NCBI RefSeq assembly: GCF_030013905.1
Contig: NZ_CP124862.1
Span: 5,025,051 to 5,089,050 of the forward strand
Length of the DNA: 64,000 nt
Direction: 5' to 3'
DNA from: Petroclostridium sp. X23
GTDB lineage: Bacteria > Bacillota > Clostridia > SK-Y3
The notes beneath the pieces are model-generated. The model did not search any database. It was not told the DNA's origin and saw nothing but the letters and a program-made list of their open reading frames with translations. Below, in pieces: positions 45,147 through 53,667 of the stretch (position 1 is its first letter; every line of letters begins with the position of its first letter). A program made the translations under genes and the position numbers.

Positions 45147-47429
45147 ATGAAGTCATTGACCAAGAAAATGAATATTGCTTTATTAGTGATGATGTTTTTC
45201 ATATGGTATATAATGGGAGGAGGCAGCTTGGGAGCTTATGTCCAGGCTGCTTCAGACATCGATACAGACGGGTCATCGCAGATAGAGAAGATCATGAAGA
45301 ATATGACACTGGAAGAAAAAATCGGGCAGATGTTTATGCTGGATTTCAGAAAAAAGGATGGCCAAGATATAACCTCGCTGGATGAAAGCATTGTCAATGC
45401 GATAAAAAAGTATAAACCCGGAGGAGTCATCCTTTTTAGGGAGAATACTGTCGGCACGCTGCAAACATTGGAACTTACCAGTGCTTATCAAAAGGCCACA
45501 CCCAAAATTCCGCTTTTCATTGCAGCAGACCAGGAGGGAGGGGCAGTAACAAGGCTGCAGTCGGGTACCACCATGCCGGGAAATATGGCTCTAGGGGCAG
45601 CGCACAGCAGCAAACTGGCATATGCTGTTGCAAAGGCAACGGGAGAAGAACTTAAAGCGGTAGGCATTAATATGAACTTTGCGCCGGTAGTGGATGTCAA
45701 CAACAATCCTTCCAATCCGGTCATAGGAATCCGGTCCTTTGGAGATGATCCGGAGGAAGTTGCAAAGATGGGGATTGCATTTATGAAGGGCCTCAATGAT
45801 GTGGGTGTTATTGCGGCTGCAAAGCATTTTCCCGGGCACGGAGATACAGCCATGGATTCCCACATCGCTCTTCCTACAGTACCCCACGGGATAGAAAGGC
45901 TTGAAAAAATAGAACTTAAGCCCTTTCAAGAGATAATAGACAACGGTATAGACATGATCATGACGGCGCACGTGACATTTCCCGCTATTGATAATGGCGA
46001 GAGAACGCCGGCAACGCTATCATATCCATGCCTTACCGGACTGTTAAGAGAAAAAATGGGGTTTAAAGGTGTTATTATTACCGATGCCTTCAGCATGAAG
46101 GCAATCACCGACCGTTATGGGGATAAGGAAGCAGCGGCAATGGCAATAAAAGCCGGTGCAGATATTGTTCTCATGCCTCAGGATCTGGAAAACACCTTTC
46201 CATACATATTGGATCAGGTAAAGAATGGAGAAATTTCCGAGCAAAGAATCGATAGTTCGGTTGAAAAGATTCTTTCGCTCAAAATTAAAAGAGGAATTAT
46301 CAGCAATGAGACCGGAAATAACGCTGACTCGAATCAAGCAGCCCTTGATATGGTAGGTGGGACAGCAAACGAATTTATCAAGAAAATCGCTGCGGAAACA
46401 GCGGTAACACTTGTCAAAAATGACAACAGCAATCTTCCGTTCAAGCTTAAAGAGGGCAGCGATGTCGTGTTTTTCGCACCGTCTCAAATAGGTGCAAATA
46501 AGGTGCAAGAGGTTTTAGAGAATCTTGTACAGAGTACGGGGATAAAAAAAGTGAGTGTGCACGGCTTCAATTATGACGGCGAAAAAATGATGATAGAAGA
46601 GCAAAAGAACGCGTTAAAACATAGTACGTTTGTATTATTGTTTACCCGGTCGGTAAAGGTTGCCGACATGTCGCCGGACAGTAGTTTTATGCCGGTATTT
46701 GCGTCAGAGGTAGTGAAGTACACGGATTTATATGGTAAAAAGCTTGCTGCCATTGCAGTGAGGAATCCTTATGATATACAGTTTCTCAACGATGTAAAAT
46801 CTTATATCGCTGCATACACCGATTGGCAAGGCGGCGGTGTGGAAGCAGCGTTAAAGACAGTCTTCGGGATTATTAATCCGGTAGGCAAACTACCTGTTAC
46901 CTTACCTGATGGTAAGGGAGAAATATTATACAGAAACGGTCACGGCATGTCTTATAACATTGAAAATATGGATAATGAGGATAGAAACCAAGCATATGAT
47001 TCTTATCTTCCCGAACTTTGGGAGAAAGGACTGATAGATGATGCAGGTGCCTTTAAATATGATCCTCCGGTAGAGGGGCAGAAACTGGCAGATTTATTGA
47101 AGAAGATCCTTCTTGTTACAACGGGGCAAACCCTTGAGCTTGAGACAAGCCAAGGAACTTTAAACAGATATCAAATGATACATCTGTTTGTAAAAGCTGC
47201 GGAAGCTGCCGGTATAGATCACAAAATATCGACCTTTGATGATATAAATCAAAAAATTCCGGAGGCGTATCGTGATGATGTGAAAAGGGCATTAGAATTT
47301 GGGTTGATTATCGGATATCCTGATGGAAGCATAAATGGAGATGACAAGGCCACACATTCACAAATGGTTACTGCTGCCGAACGTTTTCTAAAACTTATCG
47401 AAAAAAGTGATATACTGCTGAAAAGCTAG
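45147..47429 (+). CDS. GH3 beta-N-acetylhexosaminidase-like protein with SLH tail
   Basis: This 760-residue secreted protein has a signal peptide (about 1-35) and a glycoside hydrolase 3 domain (about 45-390). It has the NagZ-type His-Asp loop KHFPGHGDT (about 226) and the catalytic Asp in VIITDAFSM (about 312). A second alpha/beta domain covers about 410-600. The last 100 residues hold one SLH-like repeat (IIGYPDGSINGDDKATHSQM). It would remove N-acetylglucosamine from wall fragments at the cell surface. AGGAGG precedes the ATG, 111 bases after the second peptide gene. Confidence 0.85.
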   Translation: MKSLTKKMNIALLVMMFFIWYIMGGGSLGAYVQAASDIDTDGSSQIEKIMKNMTLEEKIGQMFMLDFRKKDGQDITSLDESIVNAIKKYKPGGVILFRENTVGTLQTLELTSAYQKATPKIPLFIAADQEGGAVTRLQSGTTMPGNMALGAAHSSKLAYAVAKATGEELKAVGINMNFAPVVDVNNNPSNPVIGIRSFGDDPEEVAKMGIAFMKGLNDVGVIAAAKHFPGHGDTAMDSHIALPTVPHGIERLEKIELKPFQEIIDNGIDMIMTAHVTFPAIDNGERTPATLSYPCLTGLLREKMGFKGVIITDAFSMKAITDRYGDKEAAAMAIKAGADIVLMPQDLENTFPYILDQVKNGEISEQRIDSSVEKILSLKIKRGIISNETGNNADSNQAALDMVGGTANEFIKKIAAETAVTLVKNDNSNLPFKLKEGSDVVFFAPSQIGANKVQEVLENLVQSTGIKKVSVHGFNYDGEKMMIEEQKNALKHSTFVLLFTRSVKVADMSPDSSFMPVFASEVVKYTDLYGKKLAAIAVRNPYDIQFLNDVKSYIAAYTDWQGGGVEAALKTVFGIINPVGKLPVTLPDGKGEILYRNGHGMSYNIENMDNEDRNQAYDSYLPELWEKGLIDDAGAFKYDPPVEGQKLADLLKKILLVTTGQTLELETSQGTLNRYQMIHLFVKAAEAAGIDHKISTFDDINQKIPEAYRDDVKRALEFGLIIGYPDGSINGDDKATHSQMVTAAERFLKLIEKSDILLKS

Positions 47430-47484
47430 AATATGACTATATAGGAGGATGTGAAAAAGTGCTTAATCGTTCGAAAATCAAACA

Positions 47485-47539
47485 TGGGGACAGTCCCTCT
47501 GTTGTGCCAAAACCGAGCAAACAGCAGGGACAGTCCCCA
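47485..47539. repeat. Inverted repeat with GGGGACAGTCCC arms
   Basis: TGGGGACAGTCCCTCTGT and its near-complement at 47521-47539 form a hairpin, flanked by outer GAAAATC (47473) and GATTTTC (47545). A ribosome binding site and short frame from GTG 47451 run into it, so a small gene may have been disrupted here. Confidence 0.5.
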
Positions 47540-47598
47540 AGTCCGATTTTCTCTATGTGCTAAATTCAACTTTATCACAGTCTCCTATAAATTGCGAT

Positions 47599-49095
47599 CA
47601 TACGCGTTAAGCTAAGCCATGTTATGGTAAACCAATAATTACATTTGCAAAAAAGAAAAAAACATGAGAACCTCAAAGTAATAGAGAAATGAAAGGTGAG
47701 GTTCCCATGTTTCAAGTTCCCATATCACTAATTATAAGCTTTATTTGCTTTTTAGGAAAGACAAAAATACTGGAAATTTCTAAGGACACAGGGTTTACGG
47801 TGCGCCGCTCTAAGCTGCTGCCAGATACTATAGTAAAAGTATTTACATTCGGCTTATGGGACACCCCTAATCCATCCTTACGTCAAACTGCTTCTAAATG
47901 CGAAAATATTCAACGCGGACTTAGTATAACACGCGAAGGACTTTTTCAACGTTTGGCTACAAGTGCTTTATTGCTAAAACAAGTATTCCAGTCAGCAGTT
48001 GAGTATTCTGCCAAGAGAGCAATAACTGTCCAGAATCTCGATGTGCTCCAAGCTTTTACTGATGTAAAAATATGTGATAGCTCTAAAGTTACTCTTCCGG
48101 ACAAATTAGCAGATGTCTGGAAAGGTCTTGGTGGCAATAATGCAAAAGCTGCTCTAAAAATCCAGACTATATATAGCCTTAAGTCCAGAACTATCACAAA
48201 TATGGAGTTGACAAAGGCGCCTGGTCCAGATGCCGGCTATAAAGATGAACTTCTAAAACACATTCATCATGGTGAGCTGTTAATTACTGACTTAGGATAT
48301 TACAGTAAAGATTTGTTTAGGAAAATAATATCCAAAGGTGCATATTTTCTTAGCCGAATTAAATCAAATACTGTTTTTCAAATACAAAATTCTGACACTA
48401 AATCTTTTAAAGCCTTAGACCTTTTAAGTGTTTTAAAAAACAGCTCCAGTGTTGATATAGATGTATACTTTGGCACCAAGTATTCTAAATTACTACAATG
48501 TCGGCTGATTGGTGTACGTTTACCTGATGAAGTCGCTAATGAACGTAGGCGCAAAGCAAATAAAAAAGCAAAGTCACAAGGCAAAACACTGAGTGACTAT
48601 GACTTAGAGTTATTAGGATGGAACCTTCTAATTACTAACGCCCCAGCACATATGCTTACTCCAAAGGCAGCCTGTGAATTGTACAGAGCTAGATGGCAGA
48701 TAGAGCTTTTATTTAAGGCTTGCAAAAGCTATCTAAACCTTGGCAAAGTAGGCAACTGTGGTAAAGAGCAATTAGAGTGTCTTCTATATGGAAGGTTAAT
48801 TGCCATTATACTAATTTTCACAGTCTACTCAGCACTGTATGCCCTCATGTACCAACAAAAAAACAGATGCATTAGTATGATGTCGTTTATCAAACTAATT
48901 GCGACAAAGGTGGAAAAAATATTTTCAAGCCTTTATGCAACCACTGAAGCAATATCGGAACTGCGACTGATTCTTAAAAGAGCGGCCGAACAAAGCTTAC
49001 ATGATAAACGTAATCGCAAAACCACGGTTGAGCGATTGCAGGAACACTATTTGCTCAATTAAATTGGTAAAAAATAGCTTAACTTAACGCGTATG
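47599..49095 (+). mobile_element. Complete IS4-type insertion sequence, 1497 bp
   Basis: The terminal inverted repeats CATACGCGTTAAGCTAAGC (47599-47617) and GCTTAACTTAACGCGTATG (49077-49095) match at 18 of 19 positions. The element is flanked by a perfect 10-base target duplication AAATTGCGAT (47589-47598 and 49096-49105). It encodes one intact transposase. Perfect duplications suggest a fairly recent insertion. Confidence 0.9.
47707..49062 (+). CDS. IS4 family transposase
   Basis: This is a 451-residue DDE transposase. The catalytic parts include FTDVKICDSSKVTLPD, ITDLGYYSKDLF and the IS4-family Y-(2)-R-(3)-E-(6)-K motif in YRARWQIELLFKACK. I chose ATG 47707 with AAAGGTGAG upstream; an in-frame ATG at 47689 would add six residues. 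The frame is intact and fills most of the element, so it may still be active. Confidence 0.92.
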   Translation: MFQVPISLIISFICFLGKTKILEISKDTGFTVRRSKLLPDTIVKVFTFGLWDTPNPSLRQTASKCENIQRGLSITREGLFQRLATSALLLKQVFQSAVEYSAKRAITVQNLDVLQAFTDVKICDSSKVTLPDKLADVWKGLGGNNAKAALKIQTIYSLKSRTITNMELTKAPGPDAGYKDELLKHIHHGELLITDLGYYSKDLFRKIISKGAYFLSRIKSNTVFQIQNSDTKSFKALDLLSVLKNSSSVDIDVYFGTKYSKLLQCRLIGVRLPDEVANERRRKANKKAKSQGKTLSDYDLELLGWNLLITNAPAHMLTPKAACELYRARWQIELLFKACKSYLNLGKVGNCGKEQLECLLYGRLIAIILIFTVYSALYALMYQQKNRCISMMSFIKLIATKVEKIFSSLYATTEAISELRLILKRAAEQSLHDKRNRKTTVERLQEHYLLN

Positions 49096-49197
49096 AAATT
49101 GCGATAAAGAATTCAAATCAACAGTTATTTGGTGAAGGGTGAATAGTAGGTAGTGAAGAGTCATATGCACTCCCCACTCCTCACTAAAGCAATATAG
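49096..49197. repeat. Dispersed repeat, copy 2 (right part, interrupted by the IS)
   Basis: Together with 47583-47598 this is a diverged copy of 34541-34641. The stretch CACTCCCCACTCCTCACTAA and the following AGCAATATA are identical. The IS target duplication lies inside it. Confidence 0.7.
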
Positions 49198-49221
49198 CAA
49201 AAAGGAATGGAGCTGATTCTG

Positions 49222-49860
49222 ATGAAAATAAAGACACGATTAATTATTATTTATGCAGGTCTTATCATACTTTTTATTTCTGTACAAGGAATATTCATTC
49301 AATCTTTATATAATAAAACGGCGGATGATGTTGGCCAAAGAGCCATAACCATCTCACAAGTGGTTGCAAGATCCATTGATTTGGAGCGGTATGAAGAGAT
49401 TGTCCGAACCAAAGACCGTAATGATCATTTTTACCAAATGCAGGACTATTTTAGCAAAGTACAGCAAGAAACCGGGGTAGATTGCCTGTATATAAAACAT
49501 AAAATTTCAGAGTCCCAGATTGAATATATTTACGACTCCGATAAAGATTCACTGGGTGAGCCGGATGACCTGTTCACACCCGAGGCATACACCAATGGCA
49601 CCAGCTTGCATACCGGCATCAAGAGTTATGAAAAATGGGGGACATTTATTACCGGCTATAGTCCTCTGATCAACAAAAACGGGGACATCATAGGAGCGGT
49701 AGGAACCGATATAGAAGTTGGAGATTTTTATGATGTGTTTTTCAGACGTATGCGAAGTACTTTGATTTATACTGCCAATGTAACCTTGATGATATCCTTA
49801 CTCATCTTTATTACGATGAAGAGAAACATACTGTGGAAAAAGAATGATGAAAAAGATTGA
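49222..49860 (+). CDS. Orphan membrane Cache-type sensor without output domain
   Basis: This 212-residue protein has an N-terminal TM helix, an extracytoplasmic PAS-like Cache domain (YIKHKISESQIEYIYDSDKD, then GTFITGYSPLINKNGDIIGA and VGTDIEVGDF) and a second TM helix ending MKRNILWKKNDEKD. No kinase, HAMP or methyl-accepting domain follows. I chose ATG 49222 with GGAG 9 bases upstream. It may signal through a partner protein, or be a truncated chemoreceptor or cyclase input module. It lies immediately downstream of the IS-carrying repeat. Confidence 0.7.
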   Translation: MKIKTRLIIIYAGLIILFISVQGIFIQSLYNKTADDVGQRAITISQVVARSIDLERYEEIVRTKDRNDHFYQMQDYFSKVQQETGVDCLYIKHKISESQIEYIYDSDKDSLGEPDDLFTPEAYTNGTSLHTGIKSYEKWGTFITGYSPLINKNGDIIGAVGTDIEVGDFYDVFFRRMRSTLIYTANVTLMISLLIFITMKRNILWKKNDEKD

Positions 49861-50000
49861 GCTATGTTTCAATATCTCTCGTATAAATATATAGAAAGAC
49901 AAGAGGCGGAATAATGAATAAAAGAGTTTTTTCAGTGGTAAACAAAGTTGCTTAAGATATGTTTAAAAAACTTTAATATAATGAAACAGGAGATAGAACA

Positions 50001-50387
50001 ATGACAATCAAAGAGGTAATGGAAAAGAACGATAGAACTTTAATTAACAAGATGAGAAGCTGCAAAACCATCGAAGAATTCAAGATGGTTGCAGAGGAAA
50101 ACGGTATTGAGGTCACTGAAGAAGAAATGAAGAGGATTTCAGGCACATTGAGAAACCATATGGGTGGGGAGCTGTCGGATGATGATCTTGACAGGGTTGC
50201 AGGCGGAGCATTGTTATGGGGTTGCCCAGGACATTATGACCATATCAAATGCGAAAACCCGGATCTAATTTTCTTTATACCTTGCAGTCATCTTCAAAGT
50301 AGGCCGACAGGGAAAGCTTATGAGGTAGAAAAGTCTTGTACGTTACATGGCTGGAAAACAATAGTGTATGAATCACCGTCCATTTAG
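50001..50387 (+). CDS. Nif11-like leader precursor peptide
   Basis: This 128-residue precursor has a Nif11-type helical leader (residues about 1-60, with CKTIEEFKMVAEENGIEVTE). It ends in GELSDDDLDRVAGG (Gly-Gly near 70), the standard C39 cleavage site. The 58-residue core has four Cys and several His (GCPGHYDHIKC, PCSHLQ, SCTLHGW), which could form metal sites, disulfides or thioether rings. No modification enzyme gene is in the window. AGGAGA precedes the ATG. Confidence 0.8.
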   Translation: MTIKEVMEKNDRTLINKMRSCKTIEEFKMVAEENGIEVTEEEMKRISGTLRNHMGGELSDDDLDRVAGGALLWGCPGHYDHIKCENPDLIFFIPCSHLQSRPTGKAYEVEKSCTLHGWKTIVYESPSI

Positions 50388-50442
50388 GACTGTTAAATGA
50401 GGATTAAAATTATATTTTGAAAATTAGCATATTCTAATGTGT

Positions 50443-50470
50443 ACCCATAGCGAAAGTCTATGGGTTTTAT
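50443..50470 (+). terminator. Intrinsic terminator after the Nif11-like gene
   Basis: ACCCATAG (50443-50450) pairs perfectly with CTATGGGT (50458-50465) and leads into TTTTATTT. Confidence 0.7.
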
Positions 50471-50502
50471 TTAAATTTTCCATCTTAATAAAAATATTTC
50501 GT

Positions 50503-50545
50503 AAGGCAGAATTAGGAGACAAGAAATGTCTCCTAATTCTGCCTT
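50503..50545. repeat. Perfect 18-base inverted repeat
   Basis: AAGGCAGAATTAGGAGAC (50503-50520) and GTCTCCTAATTCTGCCTT (50528-50545) are perfect complements with a 7-base loop. No T-run follows. It could be a terminator, an attenuator of the downstream regulator gene, or a small palindromic repeat. Confidence 0.65.
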
Positions 50546-50623
50546 GATTCCTTTAAACGCTCATATAATACTAAGATAAATCATGTTATTGTTAATATAT
50601 ACTAAATTGAAAATAAATATCTG

Positions 50624-50652
50624 TTGTGTTTTTGTACACAAATTACTATAAT
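50624..50652 (+). promoter_or_regulatory. Sigma-A promoter of the sigma-54 activator gene
   Basis: TTGTGT (50624-50629) and a perfect TATAAT (50647-50652) are 17 bases apart, 23 bases before the start codon. Confidence 0.6.
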
Positions 50653-50675
50653 AGTACTTGGAAGGGGGGATTCGT

Positions 50676-52688
50676 TTGCCAGGTAAAAAGCTTCTCAGTC
50701 AAAATCAAGGTTTTATCAAAGCATGGGAATTGTTTACGTCTAAAGGAACGATAAACAGGAAGCTGGTGAGGGACATCATAGCAGACTCATGGCTGCGCAG
50801 CAAGAACTATGATGTTGACCCGTGGACCGATAGAATTGAGATACAATTAACGAGTGAGCAATTGGCGGCAAAGCGGCAGCAATTCAGCCTTCTGATCAAA
50901 ACTGCAAAACACTTTATGGAAAGCATGCACAAGCTTGTAGGGAGTACCGGTTTAATTGTAAGGTTAACAGACAAGGACGGTTATATTTTAGAATTTATCG
51001 GGGATAAAGAACTGATTGAGCAATGTGGCAACCTGAATCTATATATCGGCTGTAATGTGAAAGAGGAGTCCATCGGTACCAATGCGATAGGGACAGCATT
51101 GGCTACAGGTCAGTCCATACAAGTACTTGGGGCAGAACATTACTGTAAGCAGTATCATAAGTGGACTTCTTCCGCGTCCCCGATTAGAGATGAAAATGAT
51201 GAGGTCATGGGGGTAATAAGTATGACCGGGCCCTATGAGAACGTACACCCCCATACTTTAGGGATGGTTGTTGCAGCCGCGGAAGCCATTGAAAATGAAA
51301 TGAAGCTGGAGCAGACCAATAAGCAGCTGCAAACCGCAAATAAACATTTTTATGCGATCATGGAATCCATTTCGGAAGGGTTAATTACCATCAATAACGA
51401 AGGCATTGTTATGGATATCAATTTATTCGCACGAAGATTTTTATCCTTGAATGAAGAAGATATTGTTGGAAAAAGCATTCGGATGGTTTTGGATAAGGCG
51501 GCGACATACAGGATTTTAAAGATCATCAACAGTCACAAGAAATATGAAGAATCGGAAGTATATTTCAAAAATAAAGATGGAAGAAGAATCTCATGTATCA
51601 TTAGTGTAACACCTATCAAAGATATGTCCACTCAGCAGGTAGAAGGCATCGTGATCACTTTTAAGGAAGCCCGGAAAGTACATAAGCTGGTAAATAGAAT
51701 TGTGGGCGCAGAAGCGATCTACACTTTTGATGATATTATAGGTGAAAGTAAAAAGATTAAGGATACTATTAAAATAGCTTCTGCTGCTGCCGATAACGAT
51801 TCCACCATATTGCTTATGGGAGAAAGCGGAACCGGAAAAGAAATGTTTGCGCACAGCATACATAATAAGAGTCCTCGGAGAAACAAACCTTTTGTATTTT
51901 TAAACTGTGCAGCCATTCCCAGGGATTTGGTAGCAACCGAACTTTTCGGATATGTTGACGGGGCATTTACAGGGGCCAGAAGAGGCGGGCATCCGGGGAA
52001 ATTCGAGCTTGCCGACGGAGGAACCATATTTTTGGACGAGATCGGTGACATGCCGCTGGAAACGCAGACCAGCTTGCTGAGAGTACTGGAAACCAAGGAA
52101 ATTGTAAGGATAGGTGGACATGATGTCATTCCTACAAATGTACGGGTGATCGCGGCAACCCATAAGGATCTGAATAAAGAAGTAGAGCTGGGTAATTTTA
52201 GGAAGGATTTATATTATAGGTTAAATGTGATGCCAATTCATATTCCTCCATTAAGGCAGAGAAAAAAAGATATTAAAGTATTTATTGACTATTTTATAAA
52301 CAAAACGAGTATAAATCTGGGAAAGAAGATTGTAGGTGTAAGCAATAGCTTTTATGAAGGCATGATAAACTACAACTGGCCGGGGAATGTTCGGGAACTT
52401 CAGAATGTCGTACAAATGGTAATTAATATTGTTGACGATAATACTACTTTGGCATATGAGCATTTGCCTGCGAATATAAAATCAGAGGAATTTTCAAAGG
52501 AAATGCTTCAAGATAATGAGGTAAGTAAAGAACTTATGACTCTGGAAGAAATCGAAAAAATGGCTATATATAAAACGATCCAAGCTGTAGAAGGTAATAT
52601 TGTATTAACATCAAAAATTTTAGGGATAGGCCGCAGTACATTATACCGAAAACTGGATAAATATGAATTAAATGATGTATTGAAATGA
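50676..52688 (+). CDS. Sigma-54-dependent transcriptional activator (AcoR-like)
   Basis: This 670-residue enhancer-binding protein has an N-terminal GAF-like domain (EESIGTNAIGTALATGQ, then HKWTSSASPIRD), a PAS domain (about 230-330) and an AAA+ domain. The AAA+ domain shows Walker A GESGTGKE, the sigma-54-contacting loop GAFTGA, Walker B GGTIFLDEIGD and the arginine-containing RLNVMPIHIPPLR. It ends in a Fis-type helix-turn-helix (SKILGIGRSTLYRKLDKYEL). I chose TTG 50676, 7 bases after AAGGGGG. Palindromic sites overlap its stop codon, and a sigma-54 promoter lies about 110-185 bases downstream, so the antiporter operon is the likely target. Confidence 0.92.
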   Translation: MPGKKLLSQNQGFIKAWELFTSKGTINRKLVRDIIADSWLRSKNYDVDPWTDRIEIQLTSEQLAAKRQQFSLLIKTAKHFMESMHKLVGSTGLIVRLTDKDGYILEFIGDKELIEQCGNLNLYIGCNVKEESIGTNAIGTALATGQSIQVLGAEHYCKQYHKWTSSASPIRDENDEVMGVISMTGPYENVHPHTLGMVVAAAEAIENEMKLEQTNKQLQTANKHFYAIMESISEGLITINNEGIVMDINLFARRFLSLNEEDIVGKSIRMVLDKAATYRILKIINSHKKYEESEVYFKNKDGRRISCIISVTPIKDMSTQQVEGIVITFKEARKVHKLVNRIVGAEAIYTFDDIIGESKKIKDTIKIASAAADNDSTILLMGESGTGKEMFAHSIHNKSPRRNKPFVFLNCAAIPRDLVATELFGYVDGAFTGARRGGHPGKFELADGGTIFLDEIGDMPLETQTSLLRVLETKEIVRIGGHDVIPTNVRVIAATHKDLNKEVELGNFRKDLYYRLNVMPIHIPPLRQRKKDIKVFIDYFINKTSINLGKKIVGVSNSFYEGMINYNWPGNVRELQNVVQMVINIVDDNTTLAYEHLPANIKSEEFSKEMLQDNEVSKELMTLEEIEKMAIYKTIQAVEGNIVLTSKILGIGRSTLYRKLDKYELNDVLK

Positions 52689-52756
52689 TACATGTGTTTC
52701 ATTGTGGTACATGGTTCATTGGGGTTAGTATCAAGAAAATGTATCAACATGGTACA
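52686..52756 (+). promoter_or_regulatory. Three candidate activator-binding sites
   Basis: TGATACATGTGTTTCA (52686-52701), TGGTACATGGTTCA (52705-52718) and TGTATCAACATGGTACA (52740-52756) share a TG[GA]TACA/TGTATCA theme with dyad symmetry. They lie 110-185 bases upstream of the sigma-54 promoter, a typical enhancer distance. Confidence 0.6.
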
Positions 52757-52766
52757 TTTCAAAAAA

Positions 52767-52799
52767 AAGGATTGAGTATTTACTCAATCCTTTTTTTTT
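52767..52799 (+). terminator. Intrinsic terminator of the activator gene
   Basis: AAGGATTGAGTA (52767-52778) pairs with TACTCAATCCTT (52781-52792), then a run of Ts. It isolates the antiporter operon from the activator gene. Confidence 0.85.
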
Positions 52800-52868
52800 G
52801 TACCCGGATAGTGATATCTGTAACCCAGTAATATCAGCATATTCAGAGGTAGATGGATAAAAGACATC

Positions 52869-52885
52869 TTGGCATGGTTATTGCT
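52869..52885 (+). promoter_or_regulatory. Sigma-54 (-24/-12) promoter of the Mrp-like operon
   Basis: TTGGCATGGTTATTGCT carries GG (52871-52872) and GC (52883-52884) separated by exactly 10 bases and fits the TTGGCACG-N4-TTGCW consensus with one mismatch. It lies 31 bases before the first gene. Confidence 0.8.
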
Positions 52886-52916
52886 CTATATATAAGTGAA
52901 AGCAGGTGAATAAGTG

Positions 52917-53390
52917 ATGAAGAGGTTTATGATAAGCATGATATTTCTGATGAGCTTTTGGCTGGTATTAGCAGAAAAAATAACTTTAGAGGCCGTATGT
53001 ATTGGTGCAGGAATCTGTCTGTGGACGTACTTTTTCAATGGAGAAAACCCAATAGAAATCCCAAAGAAATTTTTCACACTGAGGGGTATGCAATATATGT
53101 TTGTATATTTATTCGTGTTGTCTAGAGAAATTATTACCGCAAATGTCCAGGTTGCTCAGGTTGTATTAAGTCGTAACATCAGTATTACCCCGGATGTGAT
53201 ACAGTTTCAAACAAAACTTAAGTCGGAGCTGACTAAGACAATACTTGCAAACTCTATTACGCTTACTCCGGGAACACTGACGGTCTTAATGGAACAAGAT
53301 CTTTTAACGGTCCATTGTCTTCAAAAAGATTATGCGCAAGATGTTTTGAATTCAAAATTCGAGAAAATACTTTTAAAAATAGAGGAGTAG
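52917..53390 (+). CDS. mrpE: Mrp/Mbh antiporter subunit E-like protein
   Basis: This membrane subunit of about 157 residues is of the MnhE/MrpE family (equivalent to MbhA). The FMISMIFLMSFWLVLAEKIT start and ILANSITLTPGTLTVLME near residue 115 are characteristic. I chose ATG 52917 with AGGTGA upstream; GTG 52914 is directly before it. It is the first gene of a ten-gene operon and lies just after the sigma-54 promoter. Confidence 0.88.
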   Translation: MKRFMISMIFLMSFWLVLAEKITLEAVCIGAGICLWTYFFNGENPIEIPKKFFTLRGMQYMFVYLFVLSREIITANVQVAQVVLSRNISITPDVIQFQTKLKSELTKTILANSITLTPGTLTVLMEQDLLTVHCLQKDYAQDVLNSKFEKILLKIEE

Positions 53391-53394
53391 AGTT

Positions 53395-53667
53395 ATGGAA
53401 AAACGATTATTGATCTTTGCAATTGTATTTTTATCGCTTACCATCATTTTATGTGTGGTGAGAGCTATAAAAGGGCCGAGTGCGGGAGACAGATTGCTAG
53501 CCATCAATGTAATCGGGACAAAGGTGATTGTGTTGATTTCTTTTGTTTCATTCATATTAAATGAAACGTATTTTATCGATGTTGTATTGGTTTATGCACT
53601 CATCAGTTTTATTGCTTCCATTGCGATATCCGAGTTCATTGAAAAGTCGAGGGGGAGCGAAGAATGA
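53395..53667 (+). CDS. mrpF: Mrp/Mbh antiporter subunit F-like protein
   Basis: This 90-residue protein has three TM helices and the MrpF signature RAIKGPSAGDRLLAINVIGT, followed by FIDVVLVYALISFIASIAIS. In Mrp complexes this subunit is needed for assembly and carries conserved charged residues in the membrane. It overlaps the next gene by 4 bases. Confidence 0.9.
   Translation: MEKRLLIFAIVFLSLTIILCVVRAIKGPSAGDRLLAINVIGTKVIVLISFVSFILNETYFIDVVLVYALISFIASIAISEFIEKSRGSEE

Noticed and set aside
49914..49955. A 13-residue frame with AGAGGCGG upstream (MNKRVFSVVNKVA)
   Set aside because: Too short to separate from chance; no matching motif or neighbour supports it.
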